Shown: positions 53,215-63,308, numbered from the stretch's first letter. The stretch: DNA of 64,000 nt from Pseudomonas sp. PH1b (GCF_000633395.1 NZ_AYMU01000024.1:43205-107204); one strand, 5' to 3'. Notes: generated by a model from the sequence alone, not told the origin. Numbers and translations: made by a program.

Positions 53215-53601
53215 ATGCCCACTTTGAATCCTGCAATCACGCTGGTCGGCAACCTGGACCAATTCAACCATGATGGTTTCGAGATCGAAGCCATGAATTT
53301 CCTCTTCGAGCGCCTTGAACGTGGCAACCTGACGGTGGATGGCGAGGCGCTGTACATCGGCAATCAAGCCGTCCATCACTACACCTGGCGCGATAAACAA
53401 CGTAACCGCACCTGCTCAATGTTCTACACGTATGGCAATACCCCGAGCAGTCACCTCTCGGTTTATGGCCTGGGCAAACACGTTGGTGACAACGACAAGG
53501 AATACGCGCTCTACACCTGGATCGACAAGAAAGAACAGTTGTATACCCTGGCCCCCACACGCAGCGATTCACGCTTCCGCTCACTGCTAGCGCCCAACTA
53601 A
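53215..53601 (+). CDS. hypothetical cytoplasmic protein
   Basis: A 128-residue protein starting MPTLNPAITLVGNLDQFNHD, with FEIEAMNFLFERLERGNLTV and a histidine/tyrosine-rich middle (NQAVHHYTWRDKQRNRTC). No signal peptide or helix. GAGAGG 8 nt before the ATG at 53215 supports it, and a strong stem-loop follows 26 bp after the stop. Function unknown. Confidence 0.6.
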   Translation: MPTLNPAITLVGNLDQFNHDGFEIEAMNFLFERLERGNLTVDGEALYIGNQAVHHYTWRDKQRNRTCSMFYTYGNTPSSHLSVYGLGKHVGDNDKEYALYTWIDKKEQLYTLAPTRSDSRFRSLLAPN

Positions 53602-53627
53602 GTCGGCGGCCATGTGAACCCGCCCCA

Positions 53628-53662
53628 TGCAACAAGGCGCTCATCTGGAGCGCCTTGTTGCA
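53628..53662 (+). terminator. strong 14-bp stem-loop downstream of the gene at 53215
   Basis: A perfect inverted repeat GCAACAAGGCGCTC / GAGCGCCTTGTTGC with a 5-nt loop. It has no long U tract but is the strongest hairpin in the region. Confidence 0.65.
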
Positions 53663-54161
53663 AGAGCATGATCTGTTCAAGCACCGAGGAAATTTCCGTG
53701 CCGAGGCGCAGCGACTCGAGCCTCTCCGGAGCGGGAGGAGCTCTCGATGGGGCCCGCGATTCGGCCGATCTGCCATCTGCTCATCTGGACCACCCCCCCT
53801 GTTTTCCGGGTGGACGTGCGCTTGGATAGTCAGCAGCAACCAGGCGCATCTAGGACTGCACATCAGCACAAAGGTGGCAGAGTAAGTTGTCGCTTGGAGC
53901 CCACGGCGGCTCCAAGCGAGACAGACTCAAATGTTTACGATCACAGCTGATCCTACGAAATAAAGTCTGTCGGAACGAACCCAGCAAACACTGGGGTTAA
54001 CCGGAGGGCTAATCAGAAATAAAGTCTGTCGGAGACCCCATTTTTCAACATTTTGCTGTACGACCTACTAAATAAAGTCTGTCGGAAACCAGTGCCGAAG
54101 AAATCTCTGGGCTCAAGCAGGTAAAGGATACCTACTGAAAGGGAATGACATCGAAATCTGA
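53663..54161. other. gene-free stretch holding three 17-bp direct repeats
   Basis: No coding sequence is supported. Its right half contains the three perfect repeats listed separately (53958, 54017, 54070). The left half (53663-53950) shows only short open frames and no recognised element. Confidence 0.5.
53958..54086 (+). repeat. three perfect 17-bp direct repeats, AAATAAAGTCTGTCGGA
   Basis: Identical copies occur at 53958-53974, 54017-54033 and 54070-54086, with start-to-start distances of 59 and 53 bp. The spacers are unrelated to each other. The pattern resembles arrays of protein-binding sites such as transposon-end TnsB/TniA sites or iterons, not CRISPR. Confidence 0.85.
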
Positions 54162-54581
54162 TTACCCTCGATTCTTGAGTCGACCAGCAGTTATCTTAAC
54201 CCTTTGCTGTTCCCTGACCACGGCCTGCTGATCTATTCGCGTCTGGATTTGGGTGTAGAGCTGAGCCCGCTCGTTGTCACGGTCGGCCACCGTAACCACC
54301 AACGAGTACTGTTCCTTCTCTGCAGCCGTGGGATTCCAGTCACGATCCTGCTTGACTACGACCACAAACCACTTCTCGCCGGGTTTCCCTTGTTTGAATG
54401 TCCAGCGAGAAGACTGAACCGTGCCGTGGTTTCTCATTTGGGCGGGAATGTCGCGATTTGTGTCCCTGGCCTCTTTGAGTACCGCGTAAACGGGATGTTT
54501 GAACTTGAAGCTCATCCCAGTTGTGAGCCAACCAATCTGCCAGCCAATTTCGGTAACCACGAGGGTGCCGGTACCATGCAA
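54162..54581 (-). pseudogene. C-terminal remnant, probably of an S8 (subtilisin-like) peptidase
   Basis: A 139-codon open frame. The segment NHGTVQSSRWTFKQGKPGE, then KQDRDWNPTAAEKEQYSLVV and VTVADRDNERAQLYTQIQTR, resembles the C-terminal beta domain of large bacterial S8-family peptidases as I remember them. The catalytic Asp/His/Ser domain is missing upstream, so this would be a fragment. It starts without a good ribosome-binding site. It lies beside the 17-bp repeats, which suggests debris of a lost element. The family call is tentative. Confidence 0.4.
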
Positions 54582-54710
54582 CTGCAGCGCCGATTTGCCT
54601 ATGTGCTGCAGTTGCCTGTCTCCGCAGTCTTAAACACTTACGCACTGGCGCATAAGCGCCCAAGGGGGCGAGCACCAGAGGTCACCCACCAACTTTGCCG
54701 ACGATCTCTC

Positions 54711-57700
54711 TTAAAAGTTCACACTCAGCCCCAGGCGCACGCCGTTCTCCTTATAGCCATCGCCGAATTGTCCGGTATAACCCAGGCCCACCGTGGTGCC
54801 AGTAGCGACCTGCGCGGTGACACCCAGTTGCACCAGGCCGGTGTCTTGCGCCAATGGCGCGCCCTTGACGGTGAACGAGCCGCCACCGGCAAACGACAGC
54901 TGACGCTTCGGATCGAGGTCGTCGAACGCATGCTGCCAGCCCAGCGTGCCCTGTAGCGCAACCGGTACCGAACCCAGCGTGGTCAGGGCCGTCGAGCCGT
55001 ACAGGCCAAGGGTGCCGTAGGTCAGCTCGTCCTTCTCACCCTTGCCGCGCAGCGCTGTGCCGCCGCCGCGCTCCTTGAAGCTGTCGCTGTCTACCTTGAC
55101 GTGGGCAAGACCCGCGAACGGCTCCACAGTGAAGTCACCCGCTGAGATGGCGTAACCCATCTCGCCGAACACCTGGGTGGTGTTGGCATCGTAGTGGGCC
55201 TTGTCATGATCGGCAATGTCGCCGACCTGAACATGACGGCTGCTGCCGATGTTGCTCCAGGCGTGCGACACGCCCAGGCGCAAGTTGACGGCATCCCACT
55301 GGGCAGCGGTGAACAGGCTCAGCGACGTGCTGTCGATCTCGCCAGAGGAATTGCGCGCATCGATATCCAGATTGCTGCTGCCGTAACCGGCTGCCACACC
55401 CACGCGCCAGTTGTCGCCAACCGGCATGTCGATCCCCAGCAAGGTGCCACGGCTGTCGTGATCGAGTTGCGCACTGTTTCTATTGCCAGCGGTGTCGCCC
55501 CAACTGCCATAGCCCTGCAGCCAGAACGTAATACCGCTGTCGGCATCGATGTGCAGGATGGCGTCGGTCGACGCCTGCCCCTGGGCGGCGCGCAGGCGAT
55601 TGCCGATGGCATCGCGCACGTAACGGCTGTCGTCGAACAGCGCGCCCTGGGTGCTGGCATGTAGCTCGCCGGAAAGGCTGTCGTAGGAAGCCTGGGCCTG
55701 CTCGGCGGTAAGCCCGCTGATGGCGTTGTACAGCGTGCCCGTGGCCAGCGATTCGACACCGGCGGCGGCCGCTCGCTGGTTGAAGGTGCTACCGACCGAG
55801 ACGAAGCTGACGCCGTTACGCTCCAGGGTCAGATCGACGCCGGTCGTGAAGTAGGCCACTTCAGGCGTGAGGAAGGCCAGGTTGCTGCTGACAGCGGCGA
55901 AGGTGCCGTTGAGCGCTGCGGCCTGAATGATGTTGTAGGTGGTGCTGGGCGCCCAATTGCCCGCACCGGCGAGTACCTTCAGGTTGGCGCCAGCAACACT
56001 CACAGTGCCGGTGGCGACGAGTCGGTCCGAGCTGCCGTCCGGCTTGGCTTCGATCTCCAAGTTCGAGCCCGCAGCCAGGTTGACGTTGCCGTTGACGTGC
56101 AGCGTGCCGATGGAGTTGCCCGGATTGATCGTGGCACCGCTGATGATTTCGACGTTGCCATCAATGGTGCCGTGGCCGCCGAGCATGGCGCCGCTGGCAA
56201 CCCGCACGTTGCTAGCCAGGTTCGCCGTGCTGCCGGCCGCGCCGCCGACGATCAGGCTGCCGGCGTTGACCTGGGTGCCGCCACCGACACTGGACTGGCC
56301 GTTGAGCACCATCTTGCCGGTGCCTGCCTTGACCAGACTGCCGGCGCCGTCGAGGCTGCCAGCGTAGACGCTGTTGGTGTTGGTGTTGCCTACCTGCAGC
56401 TCGCTACCCGAGGCCAGCGCAAGGTCGCCCTCGCCACTCAAGGCGCCCAGCACCGTGATACCGCTGAGGCTGACGGCAGCGGCATCGCTGACGTTCAGAC
56501 TGGCGTTGCCCAGGGCGTTGTAACCACTCAGGGTCAGGCTGCCGTCGACGATGTTAAGGGCGCCGCTGAAGGTATTGTCGCCGCTCAAGGCCAGGTTGCT
56601 TGCGCCTTGTTTGGTCAACGATCCATCACCGCTGATCACGCCGCTTAAGCCCAGCTCGTGACTGCCGGCAAGGGTCAGTTCGCCATTGAGGGTGATGGCG
56701 TTGCCCAGCGTCAACGTTGTACTGTTGTCCAGCGTGGTGCCGGCCGCGGCAATCAGGCTGCCGCTACCCAAAGCAGCGCTATTGCCGACTACCAGCGTGC
56801 CACTCTTGAGCAGGGTGCCGCCACTGTAAGTGTTGCTACCGTTGAGGGTCAGGCTGGATGCGCCGGTCTTGATCATACTGCCGCTGCCACTGACCGCGCC
56901 GCCGAGGGTCAAGGCGTTGGAGCCGGCAACGGTGAGTCCACCATTGAGCACCACATCGTTGGCCAGGCTGACCGCCGTGTTGCTGTCCAGCGCCGTGCCG
57001 TTGGCGGCGGTCAACACGCCAGTGCCGAGGGCCGCGTTGTTGCCGACCACAATCTTGCCGCCGTTGAGCGCGGTGCCGCCGGTGTAGCCGTTGGCGGCGT
57101 TGAGCACCAGAGTGCCGGTGTCGTATTTGCCCAGTGTGCCGGCGCCGTTGAGCGCAACGCCAATGGTCGCCGTAGCGTTCGGATCGACCCGCACGGTGGC
57201 ATTGCCCAGCGAACCGTTGACCAGATTCAGCGAACCCGCCGTGCCGTTCTGCAGGCTGTAGCCATCGGTGACGAACTGCATGCCGGTAATGGTTTGCGCG
57301 CCGTTGACGGTCACGGTGCCCGCCGCGCCCTGGAACACCGCGAAGCTGTTGGTCCAGGCCTTGTTGGTGGTGCCGTTGACATCGGTCCAGTTGGTGGTGC
57401 CGGTGCCCCAGGTGCCGCTGCCGCCATCCACCGAACCGTTGGCGACGAGCTGGTTGCCGTCCCAGAACTGCATGGTGACGCCCGGTGCGGTGACCAGCAG
57501 GTTGATCTGGTTGGCCAGCGCGGTTTGCAGGGTCAGGTCGCCAGGAGTGACGCTGCCCGGCACGGTGCCGATCAGCATGCCGTTGTCGGTGAGGCCGCCG
57601 GTGTAGTTGATCAGCCGGTACACGCCGCTGCCGAAACCGCCGATGTCGCTGACGTTGAGGGTGCCGTCGAGGGTCAGGTTGCCGCCGACGTTGACCAGCG

Positions 57701-60700
57701 CGTTGCCGCCACCGGACACCGGTGCGCCAAGGCCGACGTCGAAGTTGGAGTTGGCGTTGAACACCAGCGAATTCACCAACAGCGTGCTGCCGGTGGCACC
57801 GGCCAGATGACCGCCATCCGCCACGGTCACCGCCCCGCCGAGCGAGCCGCCGCCGCCGGTCAGGGTGCCGCCGCTGTTGACCAGTACGCTGGCGCTGTCC
57901 AGCGAACCACTGACGTTCAAGGTGCCGGCGTTGACCGTGGTGTTGCCGGTCAGGCTGTTGAGGCCGTTCAGGGTCAGCGTTCCGGTGCCGAGTTTGCTCA
58001 GCTCGCCGGTGCCAGTGAGCACACCGTCGAAAATGCTGCTGGCGTTGTTGCCGCCGATGCTCAGGGTGTTGCCACCGCCGATCAGCGCTGTACCGCTGCC
58101 GGTCAGGCTGGCGAGGCTGCCGGAGCCGCCGAGGTTGAGGGTCGCCGCAGCGCCGAGATTGACCCCGGCGTTGCTGCCCAGTGCCGAGTTGCCCAGGGTG
58201 GTCAGGCTGCCGGCCTGCACGTCGAAGGTGCCGCTGAAGGTGTTGTTGCCGGTCAGCGTCAGGTCGGCCAGACCGTTCTTGGTCAGGGTGCCCGCCCCGG
58301 CGATCACGCCACCGAGGGTCAGGTTGTTGTTGCCCACCACGCTGAGGTTGGCATTGACGTTGAGGTTGTTGGCCAGCACCAGCGGCGCCGTGGTGTCGAG
58401 GAGCGATGCGCCCGCCACGGTCACCGCGCCGGAGCCGAGGCCCGCCGAGGTGCCGAGGGTCACGGTGCCGGCGTTCAGCGTGGTGCCGCCGCTGTAGGTG
58501 TTGATGCCGTTGAGGGTCAGGTTCGAGGTGCCGTTCTTGATCAGACCGCCGGTGCCGCTGACCACGCCGCTGATGGCTACATCGCTGTTGCCGGTGTTGG
58601 TCAGGTTGGCGTTGAGCACCACGTTGTTGCCCAGCGACACCGAGGTGTTGCTGTCCAGCGCCGAGGCACCGACCACGGTCAGGTTGCCCAGACCGAGGGC
58701 GCCGTTGCTGCCGGCGGTCAGAGTGCCGGCGTTGAGAGTGATGCCACCGAGGAAGTTGTTGGCCCCGGACAGGATCAGGTTGGCCGCGCCGTTCTTGGTC
58801 AGGCTGCCGGCGCCGTTGATGGCACCGCTGAGGGTCAGATCGTTGCTGCCGACGATAGCGAGGTTGCCCGCCAGATTGATCGCGTTTCTCGCGCTGAAGG
58901 CGCCACTGGCATCGAGCGTGGTGCCGTTGGCCGCGTTCAGGGTGGCCGAGCCCAGCGCCGCGTTAGACGCCAGAATCAGACCGCCCGCGTTCAGTGCCAC
59001 CGGCCCGAGGAAGGCGTTGTTGCCGCCGAGGGTCAGGCTGGCCGAACCGTTCTTGATCAGTCCACCGGTGCCGCCAATCACACCGTTGAGCGTCAGGGCA
59101 TTGCTGCCGAGCACGGTGAGGTTGCCGTTCAGCGTGGCAGCGTTGGCCAGGGTCACGGCGGTGTTGCTGTCCAGTTGCGTGCCGGCATTGGCGATCAGCG
59201 CGCCAGAGCCCAGCGCGGTGTTGCTGCCGACCACCAGGGTGCCGCCGTCCAGTTGCGTACCGCCGGTGTAGCTGTTGGCGCCGTTGAGTACCAGAGTGCC
59301 CGCGTCGAGTTTGTTGAGAATGCCGCTGCCGTCGATGTTCACGCCGACCGTGGCGGTCACGCCCGGATCGACCCGCATCGCGGTGGTGCCGCCGCTGCCG
59401 TTGACGGCGGTCAGCAGACCCGATGTACCGTTGACCACGTTGTAGCCATCGGTGAGGAACTGCATCCCGGTGAACAGTTGCGTGCCGTTGACCGACACCG
59501 TGCCGGCCGTGCCCTGGAACACCGCGAAGTCGCCGGCCCAGGTCTGGTTCAGCGTGCCGTTGGAATTGGTCCAGTTGGTGCCGCCGGCATCCCAGGTGCC
59601 AGTGCCGCCATCCACCATGCCGTTCGGGATTGTCTGGCTGCCGTCCCAGAAACGCAGGTTGGTGTTCGGCGCCGACACTACCAGGTTCACCTGGTTACCC
59701 AGGGTCTGCACGAGGATATCGCCGAGGCCATAACCCACCGGCACACCGGCCACGGTCAGGCCGTTGTCGGTCAGCGCGCCGACGTAGTTGAACAGTCGGT
59801 AGACACCGACACCGAAACCGCCGGCATCGGTGACATTCAGGTTGCCGTCGAGGGTCAGGTTGCCGCCGACGTTCATCAGCGAGGTGGTCGATGGCGTGGC
59901 GAGGCTTGCGTCGACGTTGCTGTTGGTGGTGAGGATCAGCGACGAGGTGGACAAGGTGTTGCCAGAGGACAACGCCAGATGACCACCATTGTTGATGGTG
60001 ATGACGCCAAGCGCCGAACCGGTACCTGTGAGTGTGGCGCCGTTGTTGACGTTGAGCTGGGTGCTGGCCAGCGAACCGGTGAAATTCAGCGTACCGGCGT
60101 TGACATTGGTGTTGCCGGTAAGGCCGTTGCTGCCGGTGAAGTTCAGGGTCCCGGTACCGACTTTGGTCAGGGCGCCGCTGCCGCCGAGGTCGCCGTCGAA
60201 GGTGCTGGTGCTGTTCACGCCGCCCACGGTCAGGGTGTTGCCGCCGGCGATCTGCACACTGCCGCTGCCGCTCAAGCCGTTGAGGCTGGCGCTGCTGTTG
60301 AGATAGAGATTGGCACCGGCGCTGATGTTGGCGCCGGAGGTGTTGCCCAGCGCCCCGCTGCTCACAGTGGTGACGCTGCCGGAGGCGATGTTCAGCGCGC
60401 CGGTGAAGGTGTTGTTGCCACTGAGCGTCAGGTCGCCGAAGCCGTCCTTGGTCAGGCTGCCGGCGCCATCGATCACGCCGCTGAGGTTCAGGGTGTTGCT
60501 GCCGGCCAGGGTCAGGCCGGCGTTGAGGGTGATGTTGTTGCCGACGCTCATGCCGGTGCTGGTATCCAGCGTCGACGCACCGCCGACCGTCAAGCCGCCA
60601 CTGCCCAACGCAACGGCCGAGCCCAGTGTCAGCGTACCGGCATTGAGGGTGCTGCCGCCGCTGAAGGTGTTGGTGCCGTTGACGGCCAGGTTGGCCGCGC

Positions 60701-63008
60701 CATTCTTGATCAACTGACCGGCACCGCTGATCACCCCGTCGAGGGTCAGGTTTTGGGTGCCGCCGACGCTCAGCGCTGCATTGAGCACGACCGCGTTGGC
60801 CACGCCGACCAGCGGCGAACTGCTATCGAGGGTTGCTGCGCCACCGACCGTCAAGGCACCGATGCCGAGTGCCGAGCTGTTGCCGGCGGTCACTGTACCG
60901 GCGTTCAGCGTGGTGCCGCCGGCGTAGGTGTTGGTGCCATTGAGGTTCAGATTGGCCGCGCCGTTTTTCACCAGGCTGCCGGCACCAGCGACGGTTCCGG
61001 TAAGGGTCAGATCAGCACTGCCGCCGATGTTCATCGCACCGGCCAGGTTGACCTGGTTGCCCAGCGTAACGGCCGTGTTGGTATCCAGCGTGGTGCCGGC
61101 CGCCGCGTTTAATGAACCGCTGCCAATCGCGGTATTGCTGCTGACAATCAACTTGCCGACGTTCAGCGCGGTGTTGCCGAAGTAGGTGTTTGCGCCGGTG
61201 AGAATCAGGTCGGCGGGGCCGCTTTTGGTCAAGCCACCGACACCGGAAACCACACCCGCGAGGGTCAGCGCGTTGCTGCCGCCGATGGTCACGTTGCCAC
61301 CGAGGTTGACGTTGTTGGCCAGGCTCGTCGCAGTGCTGGCGTCCAGCGTGGTGTTGTTGCCAGCGTTGAGCACGCCGGTGCCGAGGGCGGTGTTGCTGCC
61401 GACGCGCAAGCTGCCGCCGTTGAGCGCGGTGGTGCCGCTGTTGGTGTTGTTGCCGGTCAGGGTCAGGCTGGCGCTGCCGCTTTTGATGATCGCGCCGGTT
61501 CCGGAGACGATGCCGGCCAGGGTCAGGGCCTTGCTGCCGAGCACGTTCAACGCACCGGTGATGCCGACGTTGTTGGCCAGGGTCACGTTGCCGGTGCTGT
61601 CGAGGCTGGTACCGTTGCTGGTGTTGAGTACGCCGGTGCCAAGGGCGTTGTTGTTGCCGACGCGCATGGTGCCGGCGCTGAGGCTGGTGATCCCGGTGTA
61701 GGTGTTGATGCCGTTGAGGTTGATCTGGCCGCTGCCGATCTTGGTCAGGCCGCCCGTGCCGGAGATCACCCCGTTGAGGGTCATGCCGTTGATGCCCTGC
61801 AGGGTCAGGCCGCCGGGGCCCAGGTTGATCTGGTTGCTCAGCGTCAAACCGGCATTGCTGGCCTGAACAATCCCGCCGTTGGACGTCAACACACCGCTGC
61901 CGAACGTCGCGTTGTCGTTGAACTGCGCGACACCGCCATTGAGGGTGGTTGCACCGCTGACCAATGGCCCCTGCAAGGTCCAAGTGCCGCTGTTGAGGGT
62001 CAGGTTGTTGAAGTTGACGTAGGTCGCGCTGGAGGCGGTGCCGGTGCCGATGGTGCCGCCGCCGAGGCCGATCGGGTTTTGCAGGATCAGCGTGTTGGTA
62101 CCAGCCGCACCGCCGTCGATCGTGCCGGTCGGGGCGAAGGTCAGGTTGACACCAATCAGGCCTCCGAGGCCGACGGACGTTTGCACACCGTCACCGACGT
62201 TAACGCTAGAACCGGTGATCGCGTAGAAGGTGTTGGTGCTGCCCGCCCCCATCGACACACCGCCGGTGATGTTACCGGCGTTGGTGAAGGTGTTGCCCGC
62301 CACCGACGTTTCGAACGCGATCCGGCCGTTAATCGTGCCGCTGGCACTGTTGGTCATGTTGACTTGCGAACCGCCGTACACCCCGACCACCGGGGTATCG
62401 GCCAGGGTGATGCCGCCGACCGACAGCCCGGTGGAGGTAATCGTGCCGCCGTTGGTGATGGTCGTGGTGCCCGACACCGAGTTGTTCACGGCGATTCCCA
62501 GACCGTCGATGCTGGTCAGGTTGAGGCCGAGCAACATGCCGGTGCCGCGAATGAGCCCGGTGGTGGTGTTGACGATGCTCACCGTGCTGGTCGCGCCGGT
62601 GCCGATGAACGCGCCGCCACTGAGGATCGAGACCAGACCGAGCAAGGCCGGGTCGAGCGTGCCGGAGTTGTTCAGGTTGATGTTGGCCCCGGTCAGGTTG
62701 ATGACCTTGCCGCCCAGGGTGGCGTTCATCTGCGCGCCGTTGGTGACGTTGACCGTCAGGCCGCTGGTGGCGCTGCTGTAGTCATTAAGGAACAGCGGCA
62801 GAGTCGGAACGCCACTGCATGTGATTGTGCTACCGGCGCCTGAACAGGTGGCATGAGCCGATTGGCTGACCAGGGTGCCCAGTAGCAGGGCCGGCAGCGC
62901 CAGTTTGCCGAGGTGACGCGAGTTCTTGCGGCAACGCTTGCTGTGTTCGTGGGTCACTGTCCAGCGGCCCATCGAGGCGTTCCATACCAGCGCAAATACT
63001 CGGTTCAT
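54711..63008 (-). CDS. giant type Va autotransporter with PATR repeats
   Basis: A 2765-residue surface protein. It has an extended signal peptide (ESPR; MNRVFALVWNASMGRWTVTH) followed by a Sec signal ending QSAHA, and a passenger of about 2350 residues made of beta-helix and passenger-associated transport repeats (for example NTYSGGTTLNAGTVTLG, SNTALGSGAL). It ends in a C-terminal beta-barrel of about 275 residues (SGITFWLQGYGSWGDTAGN to the terminal Phe of LGLSVNF). Two passenger blocks of about 730 residues are similar in tandem. AAGGA 10 nt upstream favours the ATG at 63008 over a GTG at 63017. A likely adhesin or biofilm protein. Repeat-rich and flanked by IS debris, it may vary between strains. 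Confidence 0.93.
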   Translation of the reverse strand: MNRVFALVWNASMGRWTVTHEHSKRCRKNSRHLGKLALPALLLGTLVSQSAHATCSGAGSTITCSGVPTLPLFLNDYSSATSGLTVNVTNGAQMNATLGGKVINLTGANINLNNSGTLDPALLGLVSILSGGAFIGTGATSTVSIVNTTTGLIRGTGMLLGLNLTSIDGLGIAVNNSVSGTTTITNGGTITSTGLSVGGITLADTPVVGVYGGSQVNMTNSASGTINGRIAFETSVAGNTFTNAGNITGGVSMGAGSTNTFYAITGSSVNVGDGVQTSVGLGGLIGVNLTFAPTGTIDGGAAGTNTLILQNPIGLGGGTIGTGTASSATYVNFNNLTLNSGTWTLQGPLVSGATTLNGGVAQFNDNATFGSGVLTSNGGIVQASNAGLTLSNQINLGPGGLTLQGINGMTLNGVISGTGGLTKIGSGQINLNGINTYTGITSLSAGTMRVGNNNALGTGVLNTSNGTSLDSTGNVTLANNVGITGALNVLGSKALTLAGIVSGTGAIIKSGSASLTLTGNNTNSGTTALNGGSLRVGSNTALGTGVLNAGNNTTLDASTATSLANNVNLGGNVTIGGSNALTLAGVVSGVGGLTKSGPADLILTGANTYFGNTALNVGKLIVSSNTAIGSGSLNAAAGTTLDTNTAVTLGNQVNLAGAMNIGGSADLTLTGTVAGAGSLVKNGAANLNLNGTNTYAGGTTLNAGTVTAGNSSALGIGALTVGGAATLDSSSPLVGVANAVVLNAALSVGGTQNLTLDGVISGAGQLIKNGAANLAVNGTNTFSGGSTLNAGTLTLGSAVALGSGGLTVGGASTLDTSTGMSVGNNITLNAGLTLAGSNTLNLSGVIDGAGSLTKDGFGDLTLSGNNTFTGALNIASGSVTTVSSGALGNTSGANISAGANLYLNSSASLNGLSGSGSVQIAGGNTLTVGGVNSTSTFDGDLGGSGALTKVGTGTLNFTGSNGLTGNTNVNAGTLNFTGSLASTQLNVNNGATLTGTGSALGVITINNGGHLALSSGNTLSTSSLILTTNSNVDASLATPSTTSLMNVGGNLTLDGNLNVTDAGGFGVGVYRLFNYVGALTDNGLTVAGVPVGYGLGDILVQTLGNQVNLVVSAPNTNLRFWDGSQTIPNGMVDGGTGTWDAGGTNWTNSNGTLNQTWAGDFAVFQGTAGTVSVNGTQLFTGMQFLTDGYNVVNGTSGLLTAVNGSGGTTAMRVDPGVTATVGVNIDGSGILNKLDAGTLVLNGANSYTGGTQLDGGTLVVGSNTALGSGALIANAGTQLDSNTAVTLANAATLNGNLTVLGSNALTLNGVIGGTGGLIKNGSASLTLGGNNAFLGPVALNAGGLILASNAALGSATLNAANGTTLDASGAFSARNAINLAGNLAIVGSNDLTLSGAINGAGSLTKNGAANLILSGANNFLGGITLNAGTLTAGSNGALGLGNLTVVGASALDSNTSVSLGNNVVLNANLTNTGNSDVAISGVVSGTGGLIKNGTSNLTLNGINTYSGGTTLNAGTVTLGTSAGLGSGAVTVAGASLLDTTAPLVLANNLNVNANLSVVGNNNLTLGGVIAGAGTLTKNGLADLTLTGNNTFSGTFDVQAGSLTTLGNSALGSNAGVNLGAAATLNLGGSGSLASLTGSGTALIGGGNTLSIGGNNASSIFDGVLTGTGELSKLGTGTLTLNGLNSLTGNTTVNAGTLNVSGSLDSASVLVNSGGTLTGGGGSLGGAVTVADGGHLAGATGSTLLVNSLVFNANSNFDVGLGAPVSGGGNALVNVGGNLTLDGTLNVSDIGGFGSGVYRLINYTGGLTDNGMLIGTVPGSVTPGDLTLQTALANQINLLVTAPGVTMQFWDGNQLVANGSVDGGSGTWGTGTTNWTDVNGTTNKAWTNSFAVFQGAAGTVTVNGAQTITGMQFVTDGYSLQNGTAGSLNLVNGSLGNATVRVDPNATATIGVALNGAGTLGKYDTGTLVLNAANGYTGGTALNGGKIVVGNNAALGTGVLTAANGTALDSNTAVSLANDVVLNGGLTVAGSNALTLGGAVSGSGSMIKTGASSLTLNGSNTYSGGTLLKSGTLVVGNSAALGSGSLIAAAGTTLDNSTTLTLGNAITLNGELTLAGSHELGLSGVISGDGSLTKQGASNLALSGDNTFSGALNIVDGSLTLSGYNALGNASLNVSDAAAVSLSGITVLGALSGEGDLALASGSELQVGNTNTNSVYAGSLDGAGSLVKAGTGKMVLNGQSSVGGGTQVNAGSLIVGGAAGSTANLASNVRVASGAMLGGHGTIDGNVEIISGATINPGNSIGTLHVNGNVNLAAGSNLEIEAKPDGSSDRLVATGTVSVAGANLKVLAGAGNWAPSTTYNIIQAAALNGTFAAVSSNLAFLTPEVAYFTTGVDLTLERNGVSFVSVGSTFNQRAAAAGVESLATGTLYNAISGLTAEQAQASYDSLSGELHASTQGALFDDSRYVRDAIGNRLRAAQGQASTDAILHIDADSGITFWLQGYGSWGDTAGNRNSAQLDHDSRGTLLGIDMPVGDNWRVGVAAGYGSSNLDIDARNSSGEIDSTSLSLFTAAQWDAVNLRLGVSHAWSNIGSSRHVQVGDIADHDKAHYDANTTQVFGEMGYAISAGDFTVEPFAGLAHVKVDSDSFKERGGGTALRGKGEKDELTYGTLGLYGSTALTTLGSVPVALQGTLGWQHAFDDLDPKRQLSFAGGGSFTVKGAPLAQDTGLVQLGVTAQVATGTTVGLGYTGQFGDGYKENGVRLGLSVNF

Positions 63009-63078
63009 AGCGTGCACTTCCTTATTATTTAAAAACGACTACACATCTAAATCGAATGGGCTGGCGTCGAAGAGCATC

Positions 63079-63107
63079 AAGATAATTCAGCACGGAGTAT
63101 TTTGTAA
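63079..63107 (-). promoter_or_regulatory. possible sigma-70 promoter of the autotransporter gene
   Basis: On the minus strand, TTACAA (63107-63102) and TATCTT (63084-63079) are 17 bp apart, about 70 bp upstream of the ATG. It is a fair but not strong match. The remainder of 63009-63308 shows nothing else. Confidence 0.3.
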
Positions 63108-63308
63108 TGTCACCTAGCCACTTTTTGGGAGGCTACAGCCTATGTATTTTTGTGAGTGCACGTCCTAGAGCGGCTCGTGCGCAAAAAAAGTGAAGTACTG
63201 TTGGCAGAAGTGCAGTGAATCGCCTTGGATTTCCTCGTGTTCTGTCTCAAAAATAAGTATTCCATTTGAGCTACGCTTCCCTGGTCAAACAGGACGCGGG
63301 GTGGAGCG

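Noticed and set aside
52871..53236. Minus-strand frame of 121 codons in the accessory region
   Set aside because: No ribosome-binding site, no known domain, and it overlaps the promoter and start of the better supported gene at 53215.
53958..54086. CRISPR array
   Set aside because: Only three short 17-bp repeats, unequal spacers of 36-42 bp and no cas genes.
56658..61112. A very long open frame (over 1480 codons) on the plus strand opposite the autotransporter gene
   Set aside because: It is exactly antisense to the Gly/Asn/Thr-rich repeats of the autotransporter, has a low-complexity Gln/Arg/Ala/Val composition, no ribosome-binding site and no known domain. It is a by-product of codon use in the real gene.
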